A stretch of DNA of 64,000 nt from Luteimicrobium xylanilyticum (GCF_009429125.1 NZ_CP045529.1:2728001-2792000); one strand, 5' to 3'; shown: positions 30,904 to 42,464, numbered from the stretch's first letter. Translations and numbers: made by a program. Notes: generated by a model from the sequence alone, not told the origin.

Positions 30904-30909
30904 TACGCT
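30904..30909 (+). promoter_or_regulatory. Leaderless promoter of the FAD dehydrogenase gene
   Basis: TACGCT ends 7 nt before ATG 30917, and GTGAAC (30882-30887) lies 16 bp upstream. No Shine-Dalgarno is present, so transcription probably begins at the start codon. Confidence 0.55.
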
Positions 30910-30916
30910 CCGCGGC

Positions 30917-32584
30917 ATGAACGACACCGAGGTCGACGTCATCGTCGTCGGGGCGGGGCTCTCCGGGCTCGTCACGGCCGGAGAGCTCACGGCTGCCGGG
31001 AAGCGGGTGATCCTGCTCGACCAGGAGCCTCGCGCGAGCCTGGGCGGCCAGGCGTTCTGGTCGTTCGGCGGGCTGTTCCTCGTCGACTCGCCCGAGCAGC
31101 GGCGCCTCGGCGTGCACGACAGCGCGGACCTCGCGTTCTCCGACTGGCTGGGCTCGGCGCAGTTCGAGCCCGGCGCCGAGCGCGGCGAGGGCCCCGACCG
31201 GCTCGGCTACGCGTGGGCGCGCGGGTTCGTCGACTTCGCCGCCGGCGGGATGCGGTCCTGGCTGCACGGCAAGGGCGTGCGCTGGTTCCCCCTCGTCCAG
31301 TGGGCCGAGCGCGGCGGGTACCTCGCCGACGGGCACGGCAACTCCGTGCCCCGGTTCCACGTCACCTGGGGCACCGGGCCGGGGATCGTCGAGCCGTTCG
31401 TCGCCACCGCCCTCGACGCCGCCCGCGGCGGCCTCCTCGACGTGCGCTTCCGGCACCGCGTCACCGACCTCGTGATGACCGACGGTCGCGTCACCGGCGT
31501 GCGCGCCGAGGTCCTCGCCGCCGACGACGCCGAGCGAGGCGCCCCGTCGTCGCGGGACGTCGTCGGGGAGGTCGAGCTGGCGGCGGGCGCCGTGGTCATC
31601 GCCTCGGGAGGGATCGGCGCCAACCACGACCTGGTCCGCGCACGCTGGCCCCGCGAGGCCGGGACCCTGCCGCCGCGGATGCTCCAGGGCGTGCCCGACT
31701 CGACCGACGGCCTCCTGCTCGAGGTCGCCCGGGACTCCGGCGCCGCGATGGTCCACGAGGACCGCATGTGGCACTACCCCGAGGGCATCGCCAACCACTC
31801 CCCGGTCTGGACCCAGCACGGCATCCGGATCCTGCCCGGACCGTCCTCGCTGTGGCTCGACGCCGACGGGCGCCGCTTCCCCCAGCCGCTCTACCCCGGC
31901 TTCGACGCGCTCGGCTCGCTCCAGCACGTCACCCGGCAGGGCGACACGCACTCGTGGTTCGTGCTCAACCGCAGGATCATGGAGACCGAGTTCGCCCTCT
32001 CCGGGAGCGAGCAGAACCCCGACCTCACCGGCAAGGACGTCAGACTGCTCACCAGGCGGGTGCTGCCGGGCGCCGTCGGGCCGGTCGCCGCGTTCGCCGA
32101 GAAGTCGCCCGAGTTCGTGTTCGCCGCGACCCCCGCCGACCTCGCCGCCGGGATGAACGCGCTCGTCGGCGAGCGCCGCATCGACGCCGGCGAGCTCGCC
32201 CGCACCATCGCCCTGCGCGACGCCCAGGTGACCAGCGGGCTCGGCAAGGACCACCAGGTCGTCGCGACCGCGATGGCCCGGCGCTTCACGGTCGACCGGC
32301 TGATCCGCGTCGCGCCGCCGCGGCCCCTCACGGAGCCCAAGGACGGGCCGCTGCTCGCCGTGCGGCTGTCCGTGCTCACCCGCAAGACGCTCGGCGGGCT
32401 CCACACCGATGCCGTCGGTCGGGTGCTGCGGCCCGACGGCGAGGTGCTCGACGGGCTGTGGGCCGTCGGCGAGGCCTCGGGATTCGGGGGTGGCGGCGTC
32501 CACGGGCACCGCGCGCTCGAGGGCACGTTCCTCGGGGGCTGCCTGTTCACCGGCCGGACCGTGGGCCGCGCGCTCGCTCGCTGA
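30917..32584 (+). CDS. FAD-binding dehydrogenase (KstD/fumarate-reductase-like flavoprotein)
   Basis: 555 residues from ATG 30917. The N terminus is a Rossmann FAD site: VDVIVVGAGLSGLVTAGELTAAGKRVILLDQE, then SLGGQAFWSFGGLFLVDSPEQRR. A second FAD contact is AGAVVIASGGIGANHDLV, and the C-terminal FAD motif is LWAVGEASGFGGGGVHGHRALEGTFLGGCLFTGR. These are hallmarks of the FAD_binding_2 superfamily often annotated as 3-ketosteroid dehydrogenase or FAD-binding dehydrogenase. The substrate is not evident from context. The gene is monocistronic and ends 17 bp before the first of the paired 69-bp hairpins. Confidence 0.88.
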   Translation: MNDTEVDVIVVGAGLSGLVTAGELTAAGKRVILLDQEPRASLGGQAFWSFGGLFLVDSPEQRRLGVHDSADLAFSDWLGSAQFEPGAERGEGPDRLGYAWARGFVDFAAGGMRSWLHGKGVRWFPLVQWAERGGYLADGHGNSVPRFHVTWGTGPGIVEPFVATALDAARGGLLDVRFRHRVTDLVMTDGRVTGVRAEVLAADDAERGAPSSRDVVGEVELAAGAVVIASGGIGANHDLVRARWPREAGTLPPRMLQGVPDSTDGLLLEVARDSGAAMVHEDRMWHYPEGIANHSPVWTQHGIRILPGPSSLWLDADGRRFPQPLYPGFDALGSLQHVTRQGDTHSWFVLNRRIMETEFALSGSEQNPDLTGKDVRLLTRRVLPGAVGPVAAFAEKSPEFVFAATPADLAAGMNALVGERRIDAGELARTIALRDAQVTSGLGKDHQVVATAMARRFTVDRLIRVAPPRPLTEPKDGPLLAVRLSVLTRKTLGGLHTDAVGRVLRPDGEVLDGLWAVGEASGFGGGGVHGHRALEGTFLGGCLFTGRTVGRALAR

Positions 32585-32601
32585 CGCCAGGCCGCTCCCC
32601 G

Positions 32602-32670
32602 CCGAGTACGAGGTTTTCCGCCGAGTACGAGGCTCCCACGCTCGTACTCGGCGGAAAGCCTCGTACTCGG
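32602..32670. repeat. 69-bp hairpin element, copy 1 (30-bp arms, 9-nt loop)
   Basis: Arms 32602-32631 and 32641-32670 pair at all but one position. Each arm carries two copies of the unit CCGAGTACGAG. The architecture 30-9-30 and the sequence match copy 2 at 33748-33816. Here it lies after the dehydrogenase gene and upstream of the DUF559 gene. It may act as a terminator but there is no T-tract. Confidence 0.9.
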
Positions 32671-32767
32671 TGATCACGGGGGCGAGGGCCGACCACAGGC
32701 GGTCGCCTCGTCCCCAGGCACGACGTCGCCACGTCCCGACCGGTCGACGTCCGGCACGCTCGCCGAC

Positions 32768-33745
32768 ATGACGACGAACCTCACGGCCGCGCCGACACCA
32801 ACCGCTCCACCAGGCCCGCCCCGCAGACCACGACGCCGGCCGGTCGTCCCGGAGGTCCTGCGTACCGACGACGTGCCCGCCGCAGAACTCCGGGCAGGGC
32901 TCAGGAACGGCACGCTCGTCCGGGTCGCTCCCGGAGTGGTCGGCCTCGCGCCGCCGCCCGAGCCACGCTGGCGGCACTCCGAGGGGCTCCAGCTGCTCGG
33001 GGTCCGCGCCACGAGCAGGAGACTGACGACGCCGTTCTGGTTCAGCCACGAGACGGCCGCTCTGCTCTGGGGCTGCCGGGTGTGGCAGCCCGGGGCCGAG
33101 GTCCACGTCACGCAGCTCTCCAAGCCGCCGCACGACACGATCCCGCAGGTGCACCGCCACGCCGACGCGCTCGCTCACGTCGACCGCTCCGCCGTCGACG
33201 GTCTCCCGGTGACATCCCTCGTCCGTACCGCGCTCGACTGCGCGTGCAGCATGACGCCCGAACGCGCGCTCGCCGTCGTCGACTCGGCGCTGTTCGCCGG
33301 TGCCGACCGCGCTTCGCTCGTCGCCCGAGCGGACGAGGCCGCCGGACGCCGAGGCATCAGGCTCGCCCGACGTGTCATCGCGCTCGCCGATCCACGCTCG
33401 GACTCCGTCGGCGAGTCGCGAACACGCTGGCAGCTGGCCGCCGCGGGTCTCCCGATCCCGGAGCTCGCCATCCCGGTCGAGACGTTCCTCGGCACGCGGT
33501 GGGTCGACCTCGGCTGGCCGGAGCTCAGGATCGGAATCGAGTTCGACGGGGCGGTCAAGTACAGCGGCGGGGAGTACGGGGACCCGCGGCGCCGTCTGTT
33601 CGAGGAGAAGCGCCGGCACGATGCGCTCATCGAAGCCGGGTGGATCGTCGTCCACGTCACGTGGGACGACCTCGCACATCCGGAGCGCCTCATCGGCCGG
33701 GTGCGGGCCGCGCTGGCAGCCGGGCGCCGTCGTCGGCGAACCTGA
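32768..33745 (+). CDS. AbiEi-like wHTH plus DUF559 (Vsr-like nuclease fold) protein
   Basis: 325 residues. After a Pro/Arg-rich tail, residues about 28-110 resemble the winged-helix N terminus seen in AbiEi-type proteins (PEVLRTDDVPAAELRAGLRNGTLVRVAPGVV). The middle contains VTSLVRTALDCACSMTPERALAVVDSAL. Residues about 210-325 form the DUF559 domain, with WVDLGWPELRIGIEFDG holding Asp247, Glu258 and Asp260 in a PD-(D/E)xK-like arrangement, then FEEKRRHDALIEAGWIVVHVTWDDL. No cognate toxin gene is adjacent, so a toxin-antitoxin role is not supported. The gene is alone, and matching hairpins lie on both sides, the second starting 2 bp after its stop. Actinomycete genomes often carry several such proteins; their role is unknown. 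Confidence 0.82.
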   Translation: MTTNLTAAPTPTAPPGPPRRPRRRPVVPEVLRTDDVPAAELRAGLRNGTLVRVAPGVVGLAPPPEPRWRHSEGLQLLGVRATSRRLTTPFWFSHETAALLWGCRVWQPGAEVHVTQLSKPPHDTIPQVHRHADALAHVDRSAVDGLPVTSLVRTALDCACSMTPERALAVVDSALFAGADRASLVARADEAAGRRGIRLARRVIALADPRSDSVGESRTRWQLAAAGLPIPELAIPVETFLGTRWVDLGWPELRIGIEFDGAVKYSGGEYGDPRRRLFEEKRRHDALIEAGWIVVHVTWDDLAHPERLIGRVRAALAAGRRRRRT

Positions 33746-33747
33746 CG

Positions 33748-33816
33748 CCGAGTACGAGGATTCCCGCCGAGTACGAGCACCGGACCCTCGTACTCGACGG
33801 AAATCCGCGTACTCGG
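33748..33816. repeat. 69-bp hairpin element, copy 2 (30-bp arms, 9-nt loop)
   Basis: Arms 33748-33777 and 33787-33816 pair at 27 of 30 positions. Two CCGAGTACGAG units lie in the left arm. The left arms of copies 1 and 2 differ only in the short spacer between units (TTTT versus ATTC); loops differ in sequence but both are 9 nt. It starts 2 bp after the DUF559 stop. Confidence 0.88.
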
Positions 33817-33917
33817 AGGCAGGGACGGGCGCGCAGCGGGGCGCCGTCGTCGGGTCGGCAGTGGCGGGCCGCGCGGGCGAAGGTGCGGCTCGGGGGGAGC
33901 GCTCGCGCCGACGGCGG

Positions 33918-33923
33918 TAGGTT
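33918..33923 (+). promoter_or_regulatory. Leaderless -10 box for glgE-treS-mak
   Basis: TAGGTT ends 6 nt before GTG 33930; no Shine-Dalgarno lies between. The remaining 33817-33917 stretch shows no gene or clear -35. Confidence 0.5.
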
Positions 33924-33929
33924 CGAACC

Positions 33930-36184
33930 GTGACCACGCCCCGCCGCGCCACGCCCCGGCCGTCAGCCGCCGCGCCCCGCGACACCGACACCGCCGCGAG
34001 CCGCACGTCCCCCCCACCCACCCCCACCACCCGCACCCGCCGTTCCCGCACGGCCGCCGCCCGCACGACGGCGCCGAAACCGACCGCGAACGCCTCGGTG
34101 CCCGCCGCCCTGGTCGGGTTCCCCCAAGGGACGACCGTCACGGGATCCCCCGGCATCGGGCGCATCCCGGTCGTCGAGGTGTCCCCGACGATCGCGGAGG
34201 GCCGCTGGCCCGCGAAGGCCGCGGTCGGCGAGCTCGTCCCCGTCGAGGCGACGGTGTTCCGCGAGGGGCACGACGCGGTGGCCGCGACCGCGGTCCTCGT
34301 GGGCCCGGACGGCAACGACCGTGCCACGTCGCCGATGGTCGACGTCGCGCCGGGGCTGGACCGGTTCCGCGGGTTCGTGGCGCCGGACGAGACGGGCACG
34401 TGGGGGCTGCGCGTCGAGGGCTGGTCGGACCCGTACGGGACGTGGCGCCACGACGCGGGCATCAAGATCCCTGCGGGCATCGACGTGCAGCTCATGCTCG
34501 CGGAGGGTGCGGCGCTGTTCGAGCGGATCCTCACGGTGCCGGGCCGCCCCGGGCCCGAGCAGGAGGTGCTGCGGGCGGCGGCGTCCGCGCTCGCGGACGC
34601 CGGCCTCCCCCCGGACGTGCGCTTCGCAGCGGCGACGAGCGACCAGGTGCTGGCCGCGCTCGCGCACCACCCGCTGCGCGACCTGGTCTCGCCGTCGCAG
34701 ACGTACCCCCTGGTCGTGGACCGGCCGCTCGCGCTGGCGGGCTCCTGGTACGAGCTGTTCCCCCGGTCGGAGGGCGCGAAGCAGGCGGCGGACGGCACGT
34801 GGCGGTCGGGCACGTTCGCGACCGCGTCGAAGCGCCTTCCGGCGATCGCCGCGATGGGCTTCGACGTCGTCTACCTGACGCCCGTGCACCCGATCGGCAC
34901 GACGTTCCGCAAGGGCCGCAACAACTCGCTGGCCCCGGAGCCGGGCGACCCGGGGTCGCCGTACGCGATCGGCTCCCCCGAGGGCGGCCACGACGCGGTC
35001 CACCCGGACCTGGGCACGTTCGATGACTTCCGCGCCCTCGTCCGCAAGGCGCGCGACCTCGGCCTCGAGGTCGCGCTCGACGTCGCCCTGCAGTGCTCGC
35101 CGGACCACCCGTGGGTCACCGAGCATCCCGAGTGGTTCACGCGCCGCGTGGACGGCAGCATCGCGTACGCGGAGAACCCGCCCAAGAAGTACCAGGACAT
35201 CTACCCGCTGAACTTCGACAACGATCCCGAGGGCATCTACCAGGAGATCCTCCGGGTGCTGCACGTGTGGGTCGACGCCGGGGTCACGGCGTTCCGCGTG
35301 GACAACCCGCACACGAAGCCGCTGCCGTTCTGGGAGCGGCTGCTCGCCGAGTTCCGGAGGACGAACCCCGAGGTCATCTTCCTCTCGGAGGCGTTCACCA
35401 AGCCGGCGATGATGCGGACCCTCGCGACGGTCGGCTTCCACCAGTCGTACACGTACTTCACGTGGCGCAACACACGCGACGAGCTCGCGGAGTACCTCGA
35501 GGAGGTGTCGGGTCCGCTGGGCTCGGTGATGCGGCCCTCGTTCTGGCCGACGACGCACGACATCCTCCCCCCGTACCTGCAGCAGGGCGGGGTGGCCGGG
35601 TTCGCGGTGCGGGCGGTCCTCGCGGCGACGGGCTCGCCGACGTGGGGCGTCTACTCGGGCTACGAGCTGGTGGAGAACGTGCCGAGGCCGGGGGTCGAGG
35701 AGCAGATCGACAACGAGAAGTACGAGTACAAGCCACGCGACTGGTCACGCGGCGACGACCTGGGCATCGCGCTCCTGATCGGGAAGCTCAACGAGGTGCG
35801 CCGGGAGCATCCGGCGTTGCGCCAGCTCCGCAACCTCACGGTCCACCCGACGGCGAACGACCAGGTGCTCGCGTTCTCGCGCCGCCTCCCGCCGTCGTCG
35901 GAGTCGGGGGCGAGCACCGGGACGCGCGCGGACGCCGTCGGCGACACGGTGCTCGTCGTCGTGAACCTCGACCCGCACCACGTGCAGGAGACGACCGTGT
36001 TCCTCGACCTCGACGCCCTGGGGATCTCCGCGGACAGGCAGGAGCGTGCCGGTTCGGATCCGTGGTTCCCGGTGATGGAGGCGCACGACGAGCTCTCGGG
36101 CGCGTCGTTCGCGTGGGGCCGGAACGCATACGTGCGGCTCGACCCGGCCGTCCAGGTGGCGCACGTCGTGCACGTGAGGCCCTC

Positions 36185-36188
<4 letters not shown>
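33930..36188 (+). CDS. glgE: Maltosyltransferase GlgE (GH13_3)
   Basis: 752 residues from GTG 33930. It transfers maltosyl units from alpha-maltose 1-phosphate to the non-reducing end of alpha-1,4-glucans, releasing phosphate, in the cytoplasm. The first 60 residues are a low-complexity Ala/Thr/Arg/Pro tail longer than usual. Conserved similarity starts at [22 protein letters not shown]. Catalytic Asp458 ([10 protein letters not shown]), Glu487 ([10 protein letters not shown]) and Asp544 (TTHDILP) have the same 29- and 57-residue spacing as the three catalytic acids of Streptomyces GlgE. The GlgE-type insert [14 protein letters not shown] is present. It heads the operon with treS and mak, the complete trehalose-to-glucan route except the brancher. 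Confidence 0.97.
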
Positions 36189-37974
<1,786 letters not shown>

Positions 37975-37978
<4 letters not shown>

Positions 37979-39417
37979 CGACGTCCCCGGAGCAGTCCTC
38001 GGAAGCGTCGGTCGGGCCCGTCCCGGCCTCCGCGGTCGTCGGCGTGCTGGCCCCGTGGTTGCCGACGCAGCGCTGGTTCCCCGTCAAGGGGGTGGCGACG
38101 CGGATCCGGCTGGTGCGGACGGTACCGCTCGCGCCGGGCGTGGCGTCGTTGCTCGTCGACGTCGCACGCGCCACGGACGACGACACCGCCTCCCCCGGCA
38201 CGCCGCTGCTGCACGTGCCGGTGGTCGTCGAGCCCGCCCCGACGGACGGCCGGGCCGCGCCCGCGAGCGCCGTCGGGACGCTCGCACGCGACGGGGTCGA
38301 GTACGTCGTGCACGACGGCGCACGCCACCGGGCGTTCTGGGCTGCGGTCCTCGCGGGGGCGCGCTGGGAGGACGGGGCCGGCGCCGCGGGCGGCGCACCC
38401 GACCCGCACGGCGTGCCCGACCTGGCGGCCGCGCGGGCGGTCGCGGGCGAGCAGTCGAACACGTCGGTGCTGATGCCGCAGGTGGCGGGTGGCGCGATCC
38501 TCAAGATCCTGCGGACGGTCGCGCCCGGGCCGAACCCGGACCTCGACGTGCCGCGGGCGCTCGCGCGCACGGGCTGGCACGGGGTGCCGCGCCCGCTCGC
38601 GTGGTGGTCGGTCGACGAGTCCGGCGGTGGCGAGCCGGTCGAGCTGCACCTCGCGATCCTGTCCGAGCTGGTGCCGCGCGCCGACGACGGCTTCGAGCTC
38701 GCGTGCGCCTTCGCGGGGCGGGCGGCGTCGTTCGCCGAGCACGCGGCAGCGCTCGGGACGCTCGTCGCGCAGCTGCACGCCGCCCTCCGGCGGGCGTACG
38801 GCACAGGCCCGGTCGTGGACGGCGCGTGGCTGGTCGACGACCTGCGGGCGCGAGCCGTGCGGGCGGTCGGCGAGGCGCCGGTGCTGGCGCGCCGGGAGGA
38901 GGCGATCGCGCGCGTGCACGCCCGGGCGGAGGCGGCACTGGCGGCGGCGGGCGAGCGGCACGCGCTGCCGCGGCTGCAGCGCATCCACGGCGACCTGCAC
39001 CTCGGTCAGGTGCTGCACGGCGCGGACGGCTGGCGGGTGCTCGACTTCGAGGGCGAGCCGCTGCGCCCGGTCGCCGAGCGGACCCGCCCCGACCTCGCGC
39101 TGCGCGACGCGGCGGGGATGCTGCGCTCGTTCGACTACGCGGCCGCCGTCGGGCGCGCGCACGGGACCCGGTGGGCCGCCGACGCGCGGGACGCGTTCCG
39201 GGCGGCGTACCGCGCCGGGAGCGGCGGGGACGCCGCGACGCCGGGCGGCACAGGGCAGGACGACCTGCTCGCCGCGCTCGAGCTCGACAAGGCGCTCTAC
39301 GAGGTCGTCTACGAGGTGCGGAACCGACCGGACTGGGTGGGCATCCCGCTCGCGGGCGTCGACCGTCTCCTCGAGCGTGCGACCGGTGTCAGCGGCGCGA
39401 CGCCGTCCGGACCGTGA
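37975..39417 (+). CDS. mak: Maltokinase (Mak/Pep2)
   Basis: 480 residues from GTG 37975, overlapping treS as GTGA. It phosphorylates maltose with ATP to give maltose 1-phosphate, the GlgE donor. The N-terminal cap begins with [15 protein letters not shown], diagnostic for maltokinases. The kinase lobe has [13 protein letters not shown] and AILKILRTV (ATP lysine). The catalytic loop is [14 protein letters not shown] with the metal motif VLDFEGEP, as in aminoglycoside-phosphotransferase folds. The C-terminal end ([26 protein letters not shown]) is also conserved. Its last 29 bp overlap the convergent ROK gene tail to tail. Confidence 0.95.
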
Positions 39418-40663
39418 GCTCGGGCGACGACGCGGGCAGGACGACGCTCGTCTGCCGGGGCACGAGCTCGGACTGGAGGACCATCGCCGCTGCACCCACG
39501 GCCGCCGCCTCGTAGGCGTGCGGCGAGATCGTCACCCCGACCGTGTGGTTGCCCCGCGCGAAGTAGCGGGTCTCGAGCTCGGTCCGGACCACGGGCAGGT
39601 ACACCGACCCGGCCACCCCGAACGACGGGCCCGTGAGCACGACGTGGTCGGTGTCCATGATGGTCGCGACCGTGTGGGCGGCGACCGCGACGTAGCGGGC
39701 CGAGTCCTCGAGGAGCTCGAGCGCGCCGTCGTCACCCTGGAGCGCGAGCCGGGCCACCGCGGCGAACTCGCCGGACACCGACGCGGTGGCGGCAACCGTC
39801 GAGGCGTCGCCGGGCTCGAGGATCCCCCGTTCGCGGGCGCGCGCGACGACCGTGGCCGGCCCCGCGAGGATCTCCACGCACCCGCGGTTGCCGCACCAGC
39901 ACTCGGGGCCGTCGAGGTCGACGCAGATGTGCCCGACCTCGACCGTGTTGCCGCTGGCGCCGCGGTAGGGAGTGCCGCCGACGACGACGCCGCCGCCGAT
40001 GCCCGTCCCCATGTACACGGCGGCCAGGCAGACCGACCCCGGGACGGCGCGGGCCCAGTGCTCGCCGAGCGCACCTGCCGTCGCGTCGTTGTCCATGAGG
40101 GTGGGTAGACCGACGGAGCGCTCGAGCGCCTGCGCGAACGGGAAGTCGGACCAGGCGGCGAGGGCCGGTGGCGCGATCGCGTCGGCCGTCCCCTGGAACA
40201 CGGGCCCCGGCATCCCGACGCCGACGCCGAGCACGCGGTCCCGGTCGACGCCGGCGGCCGAGACGACCGCCCCGATCTCCCCGGTCATCCGCGCGACCAC
40301 CTCGACCGGGCCGGCCGTGCCGATGCCGGCCCGGCGGGTCCGCGCGACGATGTCCCCGCCCAGGTCCGTGACCACGTACGTGACGAAGCCGTGGTCGAGG
40401 TGCACGCCGACGGCGTACCGCGCGGCCGGGTCGAGCCGCAGCATGGTGCGGGGCTTGCCGCCCGTCGACTCCGCGGTCCCGATCTCCGTGACGAGGCCGT
40501 CGTCGATCAGGCGCCGGACGACCGTCGAGACGGTCGCCCCCGTCAGGCCGGTACCCCGGACCAGCTCGACGCGGCTGATCGTCCCGGCGGCACGGACGGC
40601 GTCGAGGATCACGGACCGGCTGTTCGTGTGGGTCGAGCCGGATCCCGCCGTCGGTGTCGACAC
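39389..40663 (-). CDS. ROK-family transcriptional regulator
   Basis: 424 residues from ATG 40663. The N-terminal winged HTH (about 15-75) reads NSRSVILDAVRAAGTISRVELVRGTGLTGATVSTVVRRLIDDGL. The ROK sugar-kinase-like domain follows: DNDATAGALGEHWAR (the DND metal/substrate site), VYMGTGIGGGVVVGGTPYRGASGNTVEVGHICVD, and Zn motif ECWCGNRGCVE. It is the last gene of the Opp-type importer operon (46214 to 39389), 26 bp after the ATPase stop. It likely represses that operon and senses a sugar; the TAACT/AGTTA palindrome in the operon promoter is a candidate site. Confidence 0.92.
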   Translation of the reverse strand: MSTPTAGSGSTHTNSRSVILDAVRAAGTISRVELVRGTGLTGATVSTVVRRLIDDGLVTEIGTAESTGGKPRTMLRLDPAARYAVGVHLDHGFVTYVVTDLGGDIVARTRRAGIGTAGPVEVVARMTGEIGAVVSAAGVDRDRVLGVGVGMPGPVFQGTADAIAPPALAAWSDFPFAQALERSVGLPTLMDNDATAGALGEHWARAVPGSVCLAAVYMGTGIGGGVVVGGTPYRGASGNTVEVGHICVDLDGPECWCGNRGCVEILAGPATVVARARERGILEPGDASTVAATASVSGEFAAVARLALQGDDGALELLEDSARYVAVAAHTVATIMDTDHVVLTGPSFGVAGSVYLPVVRTELETRYFARGNHTVGVTISPHAYEAAAVGAAAMVLQSELVPRQTSVVLPASSPELTVRTASRR

Positions 40664-40689
40664 GGGTGCTCCCTTCGTCCCCGGTCGGC

Positions 40690-41496
40690 TCAGGACGAGA
40701 GCTCGGCGAGGCGGCGCTCCGGGTTGGGCGCCGCGGCCGCGAGCAGCCGGGTGTACTCGTGCTTCGGGTTCAGAATGACGTCGTCCGCCGGTCCGCGCTC
40801 GACGATCACCCCCTTGTACATCACGAGGATCTCGTCGGAGAAGTGGCGCGCCGTCGCGAGGTCGTGCGTGATGTACAGGACGCCGAGGTCCTCCTGTCGC
40901 TGCAGGTCACCCAGGAGGTTGAGGACCCCGAGCCGGATGGAGACGTCGAGCATGGAGACGGGTTCGTCCGCGACGAGGATACCGGGGGACGGCGCGAGCG
41001 CCCGCGCGATGGCCGCACGCTGGCGCTGGCCGCCGGACAGCTCGTGCGGGCGACGCTCGGCGAAGGTGGCGGCCGGGTGGAGCCGCACGCGCCGCAGCAG
41101 GTCGTGGACGCGCTCGGTGACCTCCGCACGGCTCAGGCGCGGGTGGTGGAGCTGGATCGGCCGCGCGATGTGGTGGCCGATCGTGTGGTACGGGTTGAGC
41201 GACGCGAACGGGTCCTGGAAGACCATCTGGACCTGCCCGCGGTACGCGTGGCGGCCGCGACGCCCGCGCGGCACGGGCTTGCCGTCGAGCAGGATCTCGC
41301 CCGCGGTCGGCCGCTCGAGCTGGAGCAGCATCTTCGCGATCGTCGACTTGCCCGACCCGGACTGGCCGACGAGCGCGATCGTCCGGCCGGGCTCGAGGAC
41401 CAGGCTGACGTCGTCGACGGCGCGCAGCGTGGAGCCCCGCATCCCGTCCCGCACGCGGTAGTCCTTGGTGACCCCGCGCAGCTCGATGGTGGTCAT
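40690..41496 (-). CDS. ABC transporter ATPase, OppF/DppF type
   Basis: 268 residues. Walker A GQSGSGKS, Q-loop MVFQDPFASLNP, signature LSGGQRQR, Walker B ILVADEPVSMLDV and H-loop ITHDLA are intact. The end (HEYTRLLAAAAPNPERR) is the shortened oligopeptide C-terminal motif. It forms the heterodimeric motor with the ATPase encoded just upstream, whose stop it overlaps (ATGA). The neighbourhood (GH36, GH2) favours oligosaccharide import. Confidence 0.94.
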   Translation of the reverse strand: MTTIELRGVTKDYRVRDGMRGSTLRAVDDVSLVLEPGRTIALVGQSGSGKSTIAKMLLQLERPTAGEILLDGKPVPRGRRGRHAYRGQVQMVFQDPFASLNPYHTIGHHIARPIQLHHPRLSRAEVTERVHDLLRRVRLHPAATFAERRPHELSGGQRQRAAIARALAPSPGILVADEPVSMLDVSIRLGVLNLLGDLQRQEDLGVLYITHDLATARHFSDEILVMYKGVIVERGPADDVILNPKHEYTRLLAAAAPNPERRLAELSS

Positions 41497-42464
41497 GCGT
41501 CCGCCTCCTCGTGTTCGTCGGGGTCGTGGTCGGGACCCTGGTCCGGTTCCTCGGTCGACCTGCCTGCAGCGGGGCCCGGGACGGTCGTGTCGACCCCGGT
41601 GCGCACGAAGGCGCCCCGCTCCCCCGTGAGGCTGGGGAACGAGCTGAGCAGGGTGCGCGTGTACTCGTGCTGCGGCCGGGTGTAGAGCGTGCGGGCGTCG
41701 GCGAGCTCGACGATCCGCCCCTCCTTCATCACCGCGATCCGGTCGCTGATCTCGAGGAGCAGCGGCAGGTCGTGCGTGATGAAGACGACGGCGAACCCGA
41801 GCTCGTCGCGCAGGCGCGTGATCTCGTCGAGGATCTCGCGCTGCACGACGACGTCGAGCGCCGTCGTCGGCTCGTCCATGATGAGGACCTGCGGCTCGAG
41901 CGCGAGGGCCATCGCGATCATGACGCGCTGGCGCATGCCGCCGGACAGCTCGTGGGGGAAGGCCTTGAGCCGGGCCCGGTCGACGCCCACGCGCTCGAGG
42001 AGCTCACCCGCCCGACGGCGCCGCTCGGCCTTCTTCATCTCGGGCCGGTGCGTGGAGAACACGTCCTCGAGCTGGGCCTGGACGTTGATGACGGGGTTGA
42101 GCGAGTTCATCGCGCCCTGGAACACCATGGCGACCTTGTCCCAGCGGAACTGGCGCAGGTCCTCGCCGCGGATCGCGGTGAGGTCGACGGCGTAGCCTTC
42201 GCGCGAGTGGAACTCGATCCGGCCGCCGGTGACGAGGGCCGGGGGCTTGAGCAGTCGCGTCACCGCGTACGCGAGCGTGGACTTGCCGCAGCCGGACTCG
42301 CCGGCGAGGCCGAGCACCTCGCCGCGGGCGAGCTCGAGCGAGACGTTCCGGACGGCGTGGACGGGCTCGTCGACGAGGTAGTCGACGGACACGTCGTCGA
42401 TGGTGAGCACGACGGGCCCGGTGGGGGCGGCGCCGCGCGCGCGGTCGGTGGTCGGGGCGGTCAC
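41493..42464 (-). CDS. ABC transporter ATPase, OppD/DppD type
   Basis: 323 residues from GTG 42464, overlapping the permease stop as GTGA; a far longer frame upstream is a shadow of the permeases. Walker A GESGCGKS, Q-loop MVFQGAMNSLNP (Gly-Ala-Met in place of the usual Asp-Pro), signature LSGGMRQR, Walker B VLIMDEPTTALDV and H-loop ITHDLP are present. The C-terminal tail ends in an acidic run (STEEPDQGPDHDPDEHEEADA region). It is an interchangeable motor subunit for the permeases at 42461-44455. Confidence 0.93.
   Translation of the reverse strand: MTAPTTDRARGAAPTGPVVLTIDDVSVDYLVDEPVHAVRNVSLELARGEVLGLAGESGCGKSTLAYAVTRLLKPPALVTGGRIEFHSREGYAVDLTAIRGEDLRQFRWDKVAMVFQGAMNSLNPVINVQAQLEDVFSTHRPEMKKAERRRRAGELLERVGVDRARLKAFPHELSGGMRQRVMIAMALALEPQVLIMDEPTTALDVVVQREILDEITRLRDELGFAVVFITHDLPLLLEISDRIAVMKEGRIVELADARTLYTRPQHEYTRTLLSSFPSLTGERGAFVRTGVDTTVPGPAAGRSTEEPDQGPDHDPDEHEEADA

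Noticed and set aside
32768..33745. Type IV toxin-antitoxin (AbiE) system
   Set aside because: Only the AbiEi-like N-terminal part is seen; no AbiEii nucleotidyltransferase toxin gene is adjacent, and the C terminus is a DUF559 nuclease fold.
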